Source: Struthio camelus | Lineage: Eukaryota; Chordata; Aves; Struthioniformes; Struthionidae | Assembly: GCF_040807025.1 (NCBI RefSeq) | Contig: NC_090981.1 | Location: 35,753,817 to 35,817,816, forward strand | Length of the DNA stretch: 64,000 nucleotides | Direction of reading: 5' to 3' | Shown here: piece by piece, positions 13,331-26,249 of the stretch | How positions within the stretch are numbered: position 1 is the first letter of the stretch | Layout of the letters: each line of letters starts with the position of its first letter | Made by a program: the position numbers and the translations under genes | The notes under the pieces: model-generated | Told to the model about the DNA's origin: nothing | Database searches by the model: none | What the model saw: the letters and a program-made list of their open reading frames with translations, nothing else

Positions 13331-16300
13331 CTCTCTTTACCTCCTACGAAGGCTGCTTCCAGTGTGCAGGAAAACGTTCAAGATCTGTCTGGTCAAAATG
13401 AAAGAACACGATTATTGACTTAAAGCACTCTCTCAGATAGATCCAGTCCAAGCTCTAAGGACTGTTTGCTCAAATACATAACCTGTCGTTGGAGTATATC
13501 ACATTTTAATAGAGAATGTCATCATGGCATAATTCTGTAGGCATACATAAGGTGTTTTCACATTATGTCGCTTTTAGGACTGATAGCCAATAAATGCCTA
13601 GATTCTGGATCCCGATCAGCTGGAGTGATAGGAGATCAAGCTGCTCAATCCTTGCAAAGATAAGCTATGCAAAACTTTTACCTAAACACTTGAGGTGCCT
13701 CTGAAACTTAGTACCTCAAAGGATAATTAGGAATCAAACAGGGATTTTTCTAAGATCACAGTTTTGGCCACAGTGCCTAAATTCTGTCCAAGCCTCACTT
13801 CAACTGTCTAAATCCTTTCACTTACTCTAACTTGGCCCACCCAGCATAACACATGATGCACCAAGGAGATGATAATGAGGCATATTTCATTCCCATCTGT
13901 GAAGCATTTCTGCTAATAGCTCACTCTCTCATTTCCTTTTTTACTCTTTCCTAGCTCTTAAGCACTTTGGTATGACCACTTTAGCTATTAACAATGAAAG
14001 TTACTGAAAATCCATAAAATGGCTCTTCTACTACTTCACTAGACCAACCTATATTGGTACGTTCTTAGTCTGCCTTCTTCTGTCTGTATATTTCAACACA
14101 AGTTCCAGCACAAAGTCACTTAATCCTGCCACACCCACATCTTCCTCCTCTGCCATTCTGGTTTCAATGGGGGGCGAAAAGGTTTACTTACAGGGCTGGA
14201 TGTATGTGTATTTCTGTACATTTTGTAAATCCTCTCTGCAGAGGTGCTCAGCTGACATCGGACACTCGCTGTCTGTGTTTTCACTTTTTAATAGCACTCA
14301 CCAACAGAATTGAGAGATACATCTCTTCCACCTTGCTTAAGGGATCAGAAATAAAGAGAATAGCATGACTACATTGGCTTTTGAGTAAAATAACCATAAC
14401 TGTTATTACAGAGATACACAACTTATCACTGCAATGCTTATCTCACTAATAAAGACAAGCTGGGTGTGCATATCAGATTAACTCAGAAAGCTGAAGAAAA
14501 ATAGATGGTCTAAAACCAAACTTGGCTTGCCTTAGGGTATCTTGCTTTCTAAAATTACTGCCTTACTAAACATGTGAAACTAAACTAAGGAAGGGTTTGT
14601 ATGCTGAAAGCTCATCTGTTCTTCTTCCAGACTGTAAGTCTGTCTAATAAAAGATATCACCTCTCCTACCATCGTTGCTTACCAAAAAGCTTAATAGGTA
14701 ATATTTCTGGAAACAAAACCACAGAATAAACTTTCCAATTTCTGTATATTTTCATACACAACACTGAGAGACATGGTAGTGTTTTTTGATGAAAAGAAAG
14801 GCGAGAAGAAAAATACCTGTCATGTAAACATTTAAACATAAATTTACAAGACAGGCTTTGCTAATACTCTAGTCCAAATATGTTAAAAATCTTTCTTCTG
14901 CTTTTACTAGATGTTGGTAAAGACCCTGAAGCCTGGGTCAAAAATACAAACAAAAAAACAGGGAGTTTGTATAGCCACACCTATTAGAAGATTGTTCTGA
15001 CAAACTGCTAGCAAGGGAAGATGCTGAACACAGAAAGAGAGGATGCAAAAGCAGTATTAGTGAGAGAAGGATGGAGCCCAGCTCTTAGAATCAGTATGAA
15101 TTGACTACGAAGCCAAGTCCCGCTTGCTGAGGTAGCATATGGTGCAAACGTTGTTAGGAAAGTTGCACAATTTGCTTTGACTCCTGGATGTCCAGCACGG
15201 TTTGCGGGTCTCTCTACTTTGTAGCTTCATCTTTCTCTTAGGAAATGTTGAATTCACAGTGCTGCCTTTCTCGCATCCTTGCTAAAGACCTTCTAGCAAA
15301 CTTTCAAAAACAAAAAAGGTGCTGAGGAACTGCAGTTATCCCACATTTTCCACTGAAAAAGTCTTTACACTTTTTTACACAAAACCCTGACGCTGAGCAA
15401 GGAATGAAGGCAAGAAATGCAGCTATGGCATGTACTCTGTTAGGAAGGTTAATAAGCAGTCTATAGAAGGATAAAATAAGGGTGAGGCAAAACATGGAGT
15501 CCAAGCTAATAACCTCTGTTGAATCAGTGTTTACTTTGTGTGGGGCCAGCTCCGGTGTCTTTGCGGCATGGTTTCAGAATAGGGAGTGCGTTGCTGAAAT
15601 ACTGAATGGCTCTGAATAGACTCAGATTGGTTCCGACAGACTAGCTTAATCACAGTGCCAGCCCTTTTGGCAGGACTAAGAGGCAAAGCAGAGTTGGCAG
15701 CAGCCTGCAGATGTAGTAACAATGAGGCAAGGAGGAGGAAACACCTTCGGGAGAAAAGGAAGCAACAACCCCAGGCTGAGGATTACAGGGACTTTTTACG
15801 TCAGGAATAACCTTTATTCATGGGCCCAGTTCAGTACTGCACCTGACTTTATTAATCCAGGTTTTACTTAACATGTTCACGATATGATTTTTGTTTTCCT
15901 TCTTTTTTCCTTGAACGGAGTTTGAGCCTCTCCTTTATTTGCCTGAGACACCTACATTTTAGGCTGCCCAATCAGATAAGATGCTATAGTGTATGTATGC
16001 ATTTTGACAAGGCTGTCACAAATCCAGAAGTCTTCCACTACACAAATGCACTGTTGCTGTTTAACACATCCATAGTGTTTCTAATCCTAGATGGAAGCAT
16101 CACGCTTACGGACGACGGGCAGCGCAGTCATTCTGAGCATCTGCCCTCGTAGGAAGCACAAGACAGACCTACTACAGGTTCCTTTTATGAGAAGCTTCAC
16201 GTGCTCTGCCATCCAAGAAATCATTACGGTGTTAGATTTGGTGTGTATGTAGAGACCATCCACGTAAAGTTGTGCAGAAGATCTCTGCTTTCCAGAATGG

Positions 16301-19300
16301 GAAATCTCAGAGAGTACTATCATCACTATTAAAGCTGACCAACTTCAGACAGGTTTGAAAGAGTTTGCACTAACTCCTCAAACCATATTTGTAATATTTG
16401 TCTCAACATTTCAAGTGCGCACACATGCCCATACAGAATGGAAAAAGCACAACAACAGCACCCTAAATCCTCCTACCCTCGCTCCCCCCAAAGCCCACTC
16501 AGAGGCTGGGTTAATGTCAATACTAACAATCTTCTTGTCTAGAAAAGAGGTTAGGAAATTCAGTTATAGACTAATATAGCCAGCTAAGACAGTTTTTAAG
16601 CTAGTGGGAAGCAAAGGAAGCATGCCAAGGGCAAGAGCCAAAAAGCCACTCTCCCTAGCGAGGCATCACAATCAAACCCAGTGCAGAACATCACCATGTC
16701 CCTTCTAAACTATATTTAGTATTCTAGCTCTGGCCCCTGTTTCACTATCCATCATCATCTACTAAATTAGATATTTCAAGCACATGCTTTTATATTATTG
16801 ACTGCAACTGTAAGCTTGTCCCTAAGTGGTGGTCTTTTCCAAGAGAGATTAATTTAAGAGTGTGTTTAACTGTTTGCTATTCTCAATTGCACAGCACTAG
16901 CAATTATTTTCTTGAACCATGATTTGGAGACATTCAGTTTAATGTGATTAATACACAGCTTGCATTCTGTTTTTAACAGTAAATAAGCCTCAAAACTCAA
17001 ATTACTCCAGATTATTATTTAGCAAATCTTTACAACAAAAAGACAATACATCAGACTTAAAAATTGCAAACAAAAAGCTTCATTTTGAATAATTTTGTTA
17101 CATATTTATGCATCTTCTGAAAAGAGAATGATCAGCATTTTCAGAAATACCACTCTTAATTGTGCACATTCCTTCTCATTAAAAAGAAAAAGAAAAAAAA
17201 AACAAAAAAACTATTCTGCAGGGACATAAATGTGACAAGGAGAAAAGTGCTTCTAGCTTCTGATTCCTTCAAATTTACGAATCCTTTTCACAAACTCCGT
17301 GCTTCTTTACATTATTGATGATATTCCTCTGCTTATAAAATCTAAATCTCAAGTCTATTTACTGAAATTTTCTCCTCTCTCTACCACAGCACTAACAATT
17401 CAACAGCCATTCCAGATGGACTGCATCAAAATAAAGCTCTGTAGACCTCTCTATAAATAAGACATTTGAATGCTGTTCCTCAGTGCTGCAATGCATAGTT
17501 CCACATTACCATTACGACATCTTATGTCAACGTTCCACACCGTAACATGACGGTATTTCATGGATATATTTGCATAACAGGCATAAAGAAGGGAAATTGT
17601 ATTCCTCTCCCTTTTAGGAATGGATTGAGGACCAAACATAACAAAGGATAATCAGAAATGACTCTACTAAAAGAACTTTTCAAGTAGATTTTACGTTTTC
17701 CGTTCACTGCATGAAAAATAGAAAGTGCCCTGAAGTAGGCTTTTTCTTTCCAGGATTCTTCCTTTGATATGAACACCTTAACCACCAGACAGTAAGTCAC
17801 ATTTACTTTTATACTACCTCTAGACCATCCTTCTCTGTACAATGGAACTTCCGAAGGAGGGGTAAACACTGTCTCCACCCAAAATAAGCTAGTAAGTCAG
17901 TATAGTCTTTAATGAGCTAGGAGATGAGTCTGCACCTTCCTATTAACACTAGCTTATTGACTCATCAGTCATGAGAGCACTGCAAGCTTTTCTTGCTATG
18001 CTTTTCAAAAATTAATGACCACACTCAGAATCATTGTGCAACACACCCAATCTTGCAGATGTAGTAGATGTGTGCTGAGAACTCATACTAGATAAAGCCC
18101 CAGAAAGGGACAAAAGCAGAAGAATGCCTAATTTCTGGCTTCTGGGTGGAGTTCAGCATGAACACATTGTTCAGCCATGTGGCGGCTGGGACGGTTCTGG
18201 GCATGCACAGAAGTGCAAATCTAGGCACCCTGTAAACTTTAAAATAAAAAAGATCCCTCCAAGACTGGGCGAAAGTTCATCAAGAATTTTCAGAATATTG
18301 ATTTTGGACTGTGTGACCTCAATTTGGCATATTTATACATCAACATCCTTTTACTGGATCTCACCCTGCACAGTAGTCTGTGACATAAAGGAGTATGACT
18401 CTAGGTTGTCTAAAGCCTCAAGCTAGCATCAGAAACACGTGGATCTCTCATAAATGGAGCAGCATATACTGACACCATGCAATCATTGATAATAGAATAG
18501 TTAAGTCTAAATGAATCAGTATCAATAATAATTTTCAAGTTTCCAGGGAAGATTCTGAGGAAACGCAGTCTGCATTAGCCAGCAGGCCAAGATTTTTTTT
18601 TTCCTTACTATACTTTTCTAACAATCTTTTCTCTCCTCCTTCTGAAAGAAAAAGAAACACACACACACACACAAAGATGTGTTCAACACATCTGAAGGTT
18701 GAGCTTGCCAATTTCAGGAAATGTTTTGTTAAGTGAGGTCTAATTTTTATCTCTTTATAAAAGGCTGGAATCTTGCCATCTTCCTGAGAGCTATTGACTC
18801 AAATAATAGCCAGAGTATCACCCTCCTGGTTTTCATCAGCAGAAAAGGATTTGGACCCAACTTTTTTCAACTTTATGCTCCTTCAGCTTCTACTGAACTT
18901 AGCAGACAATAAACTCAAAGCAGAGGAGAACAGTTAACTAGTAATAATCACCCTGACTGAATGTTAGTCTTTAACAAATTCAAAATGGTATATTGGAAAT
19001 AAAGTTATCTTTGTCTGGACAAAAGCTATTTAATGCTTTTTTGTACTACACTGCCAGCTTTTGAGAGTGACTTATACCATACATATTTTATATATCTTTC
19101 ATAATTTGGACATACATGTCACCAGTCATACGTTACCTGGATACCAAAGGCAAATTTAGTCCATTAGGTTGGTGTTTAAATTTGCCTGTGGTAAATCAGA
19201 TCTCGGCCTGGACCGAAAAGGCATAGAAAACAAGAACAGTGCTTGCTTACCTTAGTAATGGTCTCCTGTGCCATCCGCAGAACAGATTGTATGAGTCCAT

Positions 19301-20843
19301 CACGTACAGAGCCAGCTAAAGGTTATTGGAGGTTCCTGACAAATAATAACCAAGCTAAGTGTACAAAAACTGAGTCTTCTCTGTCTATTCTTAATCTAAG
19401 ATGATGAAACTTAAAGATCTTTGTATTCGATTTTTTAATTCCTGTTTCAGGGTCTATAAAAACGTTAATATTTAGCCTAAGGACAGTTCCCTTGAAAAAA
19501 TAAAAATATAACTCTAGAAAATTAATTACATTTAACTGAACATCTGAAAATAACTGATGAACATCTGTCTTAATATAAATGGGGAATAAGCTATGAGAAG
19601 TAATGAAAGGAAATTTAAATTAAAAGGATTTGATTTTTCTGTACTGGCAATGTAGCTTTTAATAATCAATATTTTGATTTCAATGTAAATAGTGCTTTTT
19701 CAGTGATAGTATCATGCAGCTGTTAGATTCTGAGTTGTAATTGTAAGATAAAATTTTCAAAAACAAATATATGGTTTAAAAGTTGAATACGTATCTCTTG
19801 AAACCCTCAAGAGATTTAGATTCTAAGTCACTTAACAGCTTTAGAAAATGTTGCCTATAGTCAGAATGCTTAACTTAAGGTTTTGTCTTATTTTCCTAAC
19901 AGTAGGTGCGTGGATACCATTCTACATGAGTAGAAATTACACTGTGCGTAATAATCAGGTGCTGAAAATGAAAAATAGGGAAAACCTGTAATAGGAAGAA
20001 GGGAAGAGAGATGTGATTCTCAGTAAGTCAAAGCACAAGAGTGAATATTCGTGGGCCTTACAGAGCTAAACTGAGAAGGATTTGGAAAGGTATAAGCGAT
20101 GAATGGCAGGTTTACAGGAGTGCATAGGCAAAAAGCTGCTAAATAACAGGGCAGGCAATTCACCAAACTTACCACAAGATGGCATGAAACATAAAAATTA
20201 TCAGCAATACAGAAATAAAATGAACGGTATACTATAATGAACATAAAGAAACACAAGTTATAACAACTGAATGTATTAATGACTTTTGTCAGGGCGAGGG
20301 AAGCGCATGAACACATGTGAATACAATGCCATTATGCAAAACTGTTCTACATTTTATAACACATGCTTAACCAAATCATGAGTGCCAGCCTGTATTAGTC
20401 TGTTAAATTACATATAACCATATATAATGGCGAGGTGACATATAAGGTGCCTAGAAACAAGTTTACGTAGGACCAGGAAGACAGAAGAGAGGTAAAGAGA
20501 AGGTGGGTGGCATCTCTGGTGAGAAACCAGCCCAGACGAATCAGGACAACCTAATATGGGTGAAACAGGGTAGAAGGAAGTGTGGGTGGTGAGCTGAGAA
20601 AGGCTAAGCAGCTCACACTCAACCAAACTGAATCAGTAGCAATTTGAGACACGAGGAGAACAACTGGATGGGTGAGTGCCAAGCTGGACGGATGGCGGGC
20701 AGGATAGCAAGCAGAAGCGGACAAAAGGCAGGGACAGAAATCAAGAGATCTGTGTGTTTTTGTGGCTTATAGTTACCACACAAACCCCCAAGTTTTCAGA
20801 AATCATCAGGAAGATTTAGAGGGAGGTTTTTATTTTATTTATA

Positions 20844-20881
20844 TCTATAAATGTATATATGTTCTATAAATGTATATATGT
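20844..20881 (+). repeat. 19-bp perfect tandem duplication
   Basis: TCTATAAATGTATATATGT occurs twice in direct succession (20844-20862 and 20863-20881) without mismatch, just before the alternating tract at 20897. Confidence 0.9.
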
Positions 20882-23439
20882 ACATGTTTTTTCTTTTGTA
20901 TGTGTGTGCGCATGTGTGTGTGCACGCGCATGAGAGAGACTGATAAACAACTTGTTTCATTTTTCTTGATTTCTGAGCTATTTGGTGAATTCAAAGCTTC
21001 TTTTCTGAACTCATCGGGTCTAAATATATGTTCACCTGAGATGAGATTCTTACCGTAGTCAAATCAATCCCAAATCTAAGACTTCAAGATAACACACCAA
21101 ATATTGTTAGATTTATAGCAAAACTTCGTGAATTGGGAATTTGTAATTGTGCCCACTACAACCACCTGGTTGTGATACAGGAAATGCTGTTTCCTATCCA
21201 TTCTCCTTACCCAAAGGGCACAGAAGTGAGAGGCTGCAGGAAGGAGGTTCATGCTTTTTAGGGAAGAGGTAAGAGGGAATAAAGGAAAAAAAAAAAAATA
21301 GAGGAAAGTTTCCTGAGTAGGACACTAGGAGAAGGAGGGTCATTATTTCAAAGAACAGTAGATCTTGGCTCAGATGCTTTGACTGCATACAGATCAGTTA
21401 CTATGGAATTGATTTATAATTTTTTCCACTAAGCTTTAACAGGAATTTAGAACTAGCCTTGAAAACTGAGTCACTTTCATGTAAACTAGCACATCTGATC
21501 ACTCATTTTTTAATTAACTCAGAACAACAGCATAGCAATATATGGAAATTAAAGAGCTTCAAAGACTGAGGAATTTTGCTTTGCATGGATATCCAAAGGT
21601 CCCAGTAATTTCAATGGACTCACTTCTCTGTGTTTAGAAAAACTTCCAAGAAGTCTGAACTATTCCAGTATTCATAGAAATTGCAATGAATTGCACCTGT
21701 CTCACCATTGCAATGAAACTTAGATTATCAGTATTCTCAGCATGCCCAATATGTCTGAGAAGGAGGGTTACTCTCCACTGCATTTTTCTCCAGATAATAA
21801 TCCAGGAACTGGAAAGAGCTGTCTGCTCTCCAGTATGACATATGATCAGGACTTCAACTGTCTGCAAGTTGGTCAAATCTAACATACAAGAACTTCGCCC
21901 ACAAGCTCAAAAGTAGCAGGATCTTCCCAACAGCCTACTCATACGAAAGGCTTCGAACGTATCCCATGTCATGACAGCAGCTATGTTATTCTTGCATATC
22001 CAGAAATGGCTTGGCAAAAGACAGCCATCCTACTGGTCGGGACAAGTTAGGGCTACGCTGTCTGTAGATCATATCCAGGAAGAGGGGCCTGCATCAACTT
22101 AACAAAACATTTTATCTTCTCCAACAAGCATGGAATGTGCACATCTAGTAAGTATACAACATATGCCATCTATATGAGAAAATAAATGAGAAAACATCAT
22201 ATGCCATATTTCAATTGTGTAAGAAATTCCTCTTCATTATCAACAAGTACACAAAAAAACATCCATATGAATATCCACTTGAGTCTTTAACCTTCACAGA
22301 TCTTAACTGGTCTGCAGAAGGTAACTGCTGTGCCCTTCAAATCTTTGCAGATCCACACTGACAGAGGTACAAGGTGACAATGAACGGAGAACCTGAAGGA
22401 CAGCAGTCAGGACTTTCCTGCCTAAACTCCATGGAGGGAGGCATAGAAGTAGCGTCCCGTTTAGCTGTTAGTTTTCATACGTCCTATAGCAAATCCAAAG
22501 ACACAAAGCGGTGGGATGGTGGGATCTGTGACTGTGGAAGAAAAGATTATCTTCTACTTCGCAGAAAAGAAGGAAAAATTTGCAAATGAACGGTTGTATG
22601 ACGCCATCTGCATCTAAAGATGTGAGAACAAAAGGAACACTATTACCAGAAAAAGAGTGAAATACCTCTACTTCTTCTGCAATTTGTCTAAGTAAGTATG
22701 GATATTTACCACAAGATGGTGCAAAAACATAAGAAGTCCTAACGTACCAGAAGGACACTGCTGAACATTTTCTGTTTAAAAAAAAAAAAAAGTATGAGAA
22801 TCTCCACCAGGTGTCAGCCCAGGGAAAATATGAATGACTTTTTTACTTAAGAAAACAAGTAAATACAGGCAAACTGCTTCAAAGCATAACTGTTGGTCTG
22901 AACTTTAACTACATACTTCACTGACCTAGAAAGAATACAACTCTCAACACACACTAGTTTGTTAAATATTAACCATCTACATTATATGTCTTGTTGAAAA
23001 CCTTATGTCACTAGCAAAGAAGGTAAAAAATAAAAACGCCGCATTTAATAATTTAATCTAGAACACTTACCCAAGAAACGGCACCACAGCTTTAAAAAAA
23101 AAAAAAAACAGCAACGGCAAAGCAAACAAACCAAACCCCAAACTAAGCTTCAGTAAATTATATTACAATTTTATTCAAACAATTATATTCAAAATTATTA
23201 ACATAGGAAACTTCACGTTGAAAGAAATTTAAATGCTTGCTTTTGCATAAAGCCTCACTTTTGGAAACAAGATTATTAAAGACATTCCCTGATGCCAAGC
23301 CGATTTTTTTTAAGTCATTTAGAAAATGGATGAGCTGCATCTTTTGAGTCTGTGCAGCGAATCCAAGGATTCACTTAAAATTATAAACCACTGTTTGAAA
23401 GACACTCAGAACAGACTCTCCTTCATCCTTGGGGCAACT
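20882..23439. other. Left flank, last part before the promoter
   Basis: AT-rich and gene-free. It has an A12 run near 21287-21298 and a 96-codon minus-strand frame at 22468-22758 with no recognisable family. Two partial CTCF-like motifs lie at 20172 (in the preceding stretch) and 22709, but each has two mismatches. A run of A at 23095-23108 lies about 330 bp before the CpG island. Confidence 0.6.
20897..20932. repeat. 36-nt strictly alternating purine-pyrimidine tract
   Basis: A TG/CA/CG mix (TGTGTGTGCGCATGTGTG, then TGCACGCGCATG) alternates pyrimidine and purine without a break over 36 bases. It includes four CpG-containing steps that favour Z-DNA. Confidence 0.8.
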
Positions 23440-24041
23440 TCTGCCCTCACCCCTCAGCGAGGGCGCCGGCTAATACCGGCGGCCGGGGGGCGGGGGTTAC
23501 AGGCGGGCCGGCGGCGGCCCCGCTGCCTGCCTGCAACCCGCTCAGGACCGGCCGCCTCACCAACAAAAGCCTTGGGCGACATCTGTGGCCCGGAGAAAAG
23601 CCGACTGCCTTCTCCAGGCTGCCTCTGACAGAACCGTTGCTATTTTTACTGTTAACCAGGCAACCCGCGGCTGCGGGGGCGAGCCGCGCCGGCCGCTGCC
23701 GGGCCGAGGGGGCAGCGCTCGCCACCCGCCCACCCCCCCCGCGCCGCGGCTTCCGCCCCGCTCCCCGCTCCTCCCGAGGCTCCTTCCGAGGCCCCTCCGG
23801 GCCGGCCAGGCCCTGCTCAGCAGCGGGACGAGCCACTGAAGCCCTCCCGAGGAGGAGCCCGCACCTCCCCCGCCGCCGGTGTTTCCCTCCCGGCTCTTCA
23901 ACGCCCATCTCAGCACCGTACTGCAGGGCCCTGTCTCGGCCAGCAAGCTCGCCAGCTAGCGGCGCAGCACAACAGCGACCGCGCACGGCAGCGAGGGGCC
24001 GCACATCGCCAGAACCCGCGACTGCAGCCGTCGGAGAAGTG

Positions 24042-24051
24042 GCGCATGCGC
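24042..24051. promoter_or_regulatory. NRF1-type palindrome
   Basis: GCGCATGCGC is the core of the NRF1 consensus and is common 20-100 bp upstream of CpG-island start sites. It lies about 30 bp before the TTAAAG box. Binding is inferred from the motif only. Confidence 0.5.
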
Positions 24052-24210
24052 GGCGGGGTTGTTTTTCACAAAGCTGCTCTTAAAGCGAGCTGCCAGCGCA
24101 CAGGCAGCCGTCTTTGTAGGGAGACCACAGTGCCGGGTAGCCGCGCCGCGCCGCCGCCAGCAGCAGCCGCCGCGGCAGCAGCGAGGGCTGGGGCTTTCCA
24201 AGCAACCCCA

Positions 24211-24222
24211 ATGACGGGCTAG
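24211..24222 (+). promoter_or_regulatory. Upstream mini-ORF 1 in the ARRDC3 leader
   Basis: ATG ACG GGC TAG, a three-codon open frame that ends about 137 nt before the main ATG. It belongs to the mRNA only if transcription begins before 24211, which the promoter layout suggests. Tiny upstream frames of this kind commonly lower translation of the main frame. Confidence 0.45.
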
Positions 24223-24302
24223 TAGGGGAGACGCCGATCCTGCCGGCAAGCTCTTTGCACGGCAGAGACGTTGATCAGTGTAAAGTGAAGATCGCATTTT
24301 AT

Positions 24303-24314
24303 ATGAGATCTTGA
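24303..24314 (+). promoter_or_regulatory. Upstream mini-ORF 2 in the ARRDC3 leader
   Basis: ATG AGA TCT TGA ends 45 nt before the main start and is in the same frame, but the TGA blocks any N-terminal extension. This supports 24360 as the true start. The leader around it is AT-rich (T-run, then TTATAAAAC before the ATG), so ribosomes could reinitiate at the ARRDC3 start (inference). Confidence 0.5.
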
Positions 24315-24359
24315 CTTTTTTTTTCTTACAATATATTTTTATACACTTTGTTATAAAAC

Positions 24360-24639
24360 ATGGTGCTGGGGAAGGTGAAGAGTTTGACAATAAGCTTTGA
24401 CTGTCTCAATGACAGCAATGTCCCCGTCTATTCTAGCGGGGACACAGTCTCAGGAAGGGTCAATTTAGAAGTTACTGGGGAAATTAGAGTAAAATCTCTT
24501 AAAATTCATGCAAGAGGACATGCAAAAGTACGTTGGACTGAATCTAGAAATGCTGGATCCAACACTGCCTATACACAGAATTACACTGAAGAAGTAGAAT
24601 ATTTCAACCATAAGGACATCCTAATTGGGCACGAAAGAG
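24360..24639 (+). CDS. ARRDC3: ARRDC3 coding exon 1 (residues 1-93, start of arrestin N domain)
   Basis: ARRDC3 is an alpha-arrestin adaptor on plasma and endosomal membranes. Family knowledge: it binds cargo such as beta-adrenergic receptors and integrin beta4 and brings in NEDD4-type E3 ligases, driving ubiquitination, trafficking and degradation. This exon encodes the amino end, beginning MVLGKVKSLTISFDCLND, with the typical beta-strand-rich arrestin N sheet (GRVNLEVTGEIRVKSLKIHA). The start ATG has a strong context, A at -3 and G at +4. No upstream in-frame ATG reaches it without a stop. The exon ends in phase 1 within the Asp94 codon, at HER followed by a GTAAG donor. Reading on into the intron gives only a short nonsense tail that stops at 24743. 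Confidence 0.97.
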
Positions 24640-26249
24640 GTAAGATTTTTTACTTACTAGTTCATTATATGCAGACATTTTTCTGGAAAAGGACGCATCT
24701 TTGCTTTGTCTTGCTTTATTGCTTTTTAATATGTAGCCCCTAAGATCCAATATTTCTGAAGATGAGGAAACGCAGAGTACCTTCTTGAGATTTCTGTTCC
24801 ATTATATGGACGTTTACTTAATGTTAAAACTGTACTGAGATGCATCTGCAAAGTGCCTGCAAACAGGACTTTCTTAAACTACCTGCCCTTTAACGGAGCT
24901 TTTTCATAAGGATTTGCAGTTTATTAATACTGTATCTTTGGAATGTAATATTATTTTGTCACAGCGATAATGGCAAAACATTTTTTTGTGGGGAAAATAA
25001 ATATCAAAACCAGAGATGCAGTACATGACTTTCCTGGAGACAGCCTATCAAATTGTGAAATATAATTAAAACATAAAACTAGACTTTTTGACACACTAGA
25101 TACAGGTCTGCTTTTCAGACTGATAAGTGATGATTTTTAAAGATGGATCATTGCTGGCAGATAGAAGAGTCCCCGTGGCTTATTTTGACATATGCTATCA
25201 CCACCCCACGTGTAATTTCTCCCTCTTCCTTTGCTCTAAACTACTAGTAAATTCGTAAATTACTTCCGATTTCTCTTATTAAACCTCTGTGTGGGAGACC
25301 GAGAGGTAAAGATCTGCCGAAAAGGCCAAATAAGAGTCCGCAGTTGTATAATCGGAGCATCGTTTCTAAGTTAGGGAGTTCTGGAACCTGCATTCAATGG
25401 AAACCCGGTCTGCCCAGCCCCGATAGAAACGTAAAGTGCTCTGCAAATTCCCTTATTTTGGGTATGGAAAAGGGGGTAACACATTGTGAGGGGGGGTGCG
25501 GATCTTCGGTTTGTTAATGTGTTGTTCGCATGGTTACATTGTGAAAGTATAGGGGACTCTAAGCTTGTTTTTCTGAAGTTTCCACCCTTTGTTAGAAGCG
25601 GTTCAATCCTGTTTGGGACCAGTCCTGGGGAGAGGGAGGGGGTGCTCCTTCTCCTCTCCGCAGATTGGTTACGCGCGTCAGGTGGTGGCGATGACTTAAT
25701 TCCTAGCACAAGAAAATAATGTTAAAACTGGTTATGTAATTTTCCTTTTTTTTTTTTAATATGCAGCATATTTACTGCAGAGATCGGTGCATGAATAGGA
25801 TATTCTCCCTTCTTTTCTTAGGAAGAAATGCAATTTTTAAGGAAGTTTGACTATAGTTTGCATTGGACCTCTTGAAAGACATTTTTTTAAATGAATAGTA
25901 ATGTAGGAATGAGTTTTTTAATTATGTTATCGTGGCGCAAGCCAGTATAGGTCACTAACGAGGTGGCCTGTAGCTGAAATGTTCTTTATGCTGCTGCCTG
26001 GGAGATAATTCACCCATGCGAAACTTCATTCACCTCCAGTCTGCAGCTGACAGAAACGTGCAAGCATGCATGAGCCTTCATGGCAGGGTGCATGCTTACA
26101 AGTAGGAGGGAAACCCCCTGCTTCCAACTGGCTGCTTAGGCAGCAGCAATGACTTTGCATGTGGAGTGTAGATCCAAGTGCTGACCCTGCTGGTAGGGGC
26201 TCCCTTTTGGCTGGAAAGGGAACAAAAGACTAAGGAAGAGGCAGATCTG

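Larger units (their letters stand above)
9187..20820. other. Left flank, gene-free AT-rich DNA (second part)
   Basis: Unique-looking intergenic sequence interrupted by two old SINE relics (10.6 and 13.3 kb, listed separately), a T13 run at 12768-12780 and a short (CA)n near 18656-18673. Small open frames occur on both strands throughout. None has a domain, a signal peptide context or splice-linked neighbours that I can support. Confidence 0.65.
23440..24260 (+). promoter_or_regulatory. ARRDC3: CpG-island promoter of ARRDC3
   Basis: A sharp switch from AT-rich DNA to a GC- and CpG-dense block begins near 23440 and fades by 24260, about 100 bp before the start codon. It contains an NRF1-type palindrome GCGCATGCGC at 24042-24051 and many GC boxes (CCGCCCC type). 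A TTAAAG element at 24080-24085 could act as a weak TATA-like box. The several long open frames inside it, on both strands, are arginine/proline/alanine-rich artefacts of GC content. The human locus has a divergent antisense noncoding RNA (ARRDC3-AS1). A bidirectional start here is plausible but no antisense exon can be placed. Confidence 0.85.

Noticed and set aside
20172..20185. Partial CTCF-like motifs CCACAAGATGGCAT here and CCACAAGATGGTGC at 22709
   Set aside because: Each has two mismatches to the core consensus, including an A at the pyrimidine position, so they are too weak to call.
23447..24004. 185-codon minus-strand frame across the ARRDC3 promoter
   Set aside because: Same composition effect in the promoter CpG island, with several overlapping frames and no family resemblance. 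An antisense RNA is possible but not a protein.
24640..24743. Extension of ARRDC3 exon 1 into intron 1
   Set aside because: The family sequence stops exactly at a good GTAAG donor, and exon 2 restores it in the correct phase.
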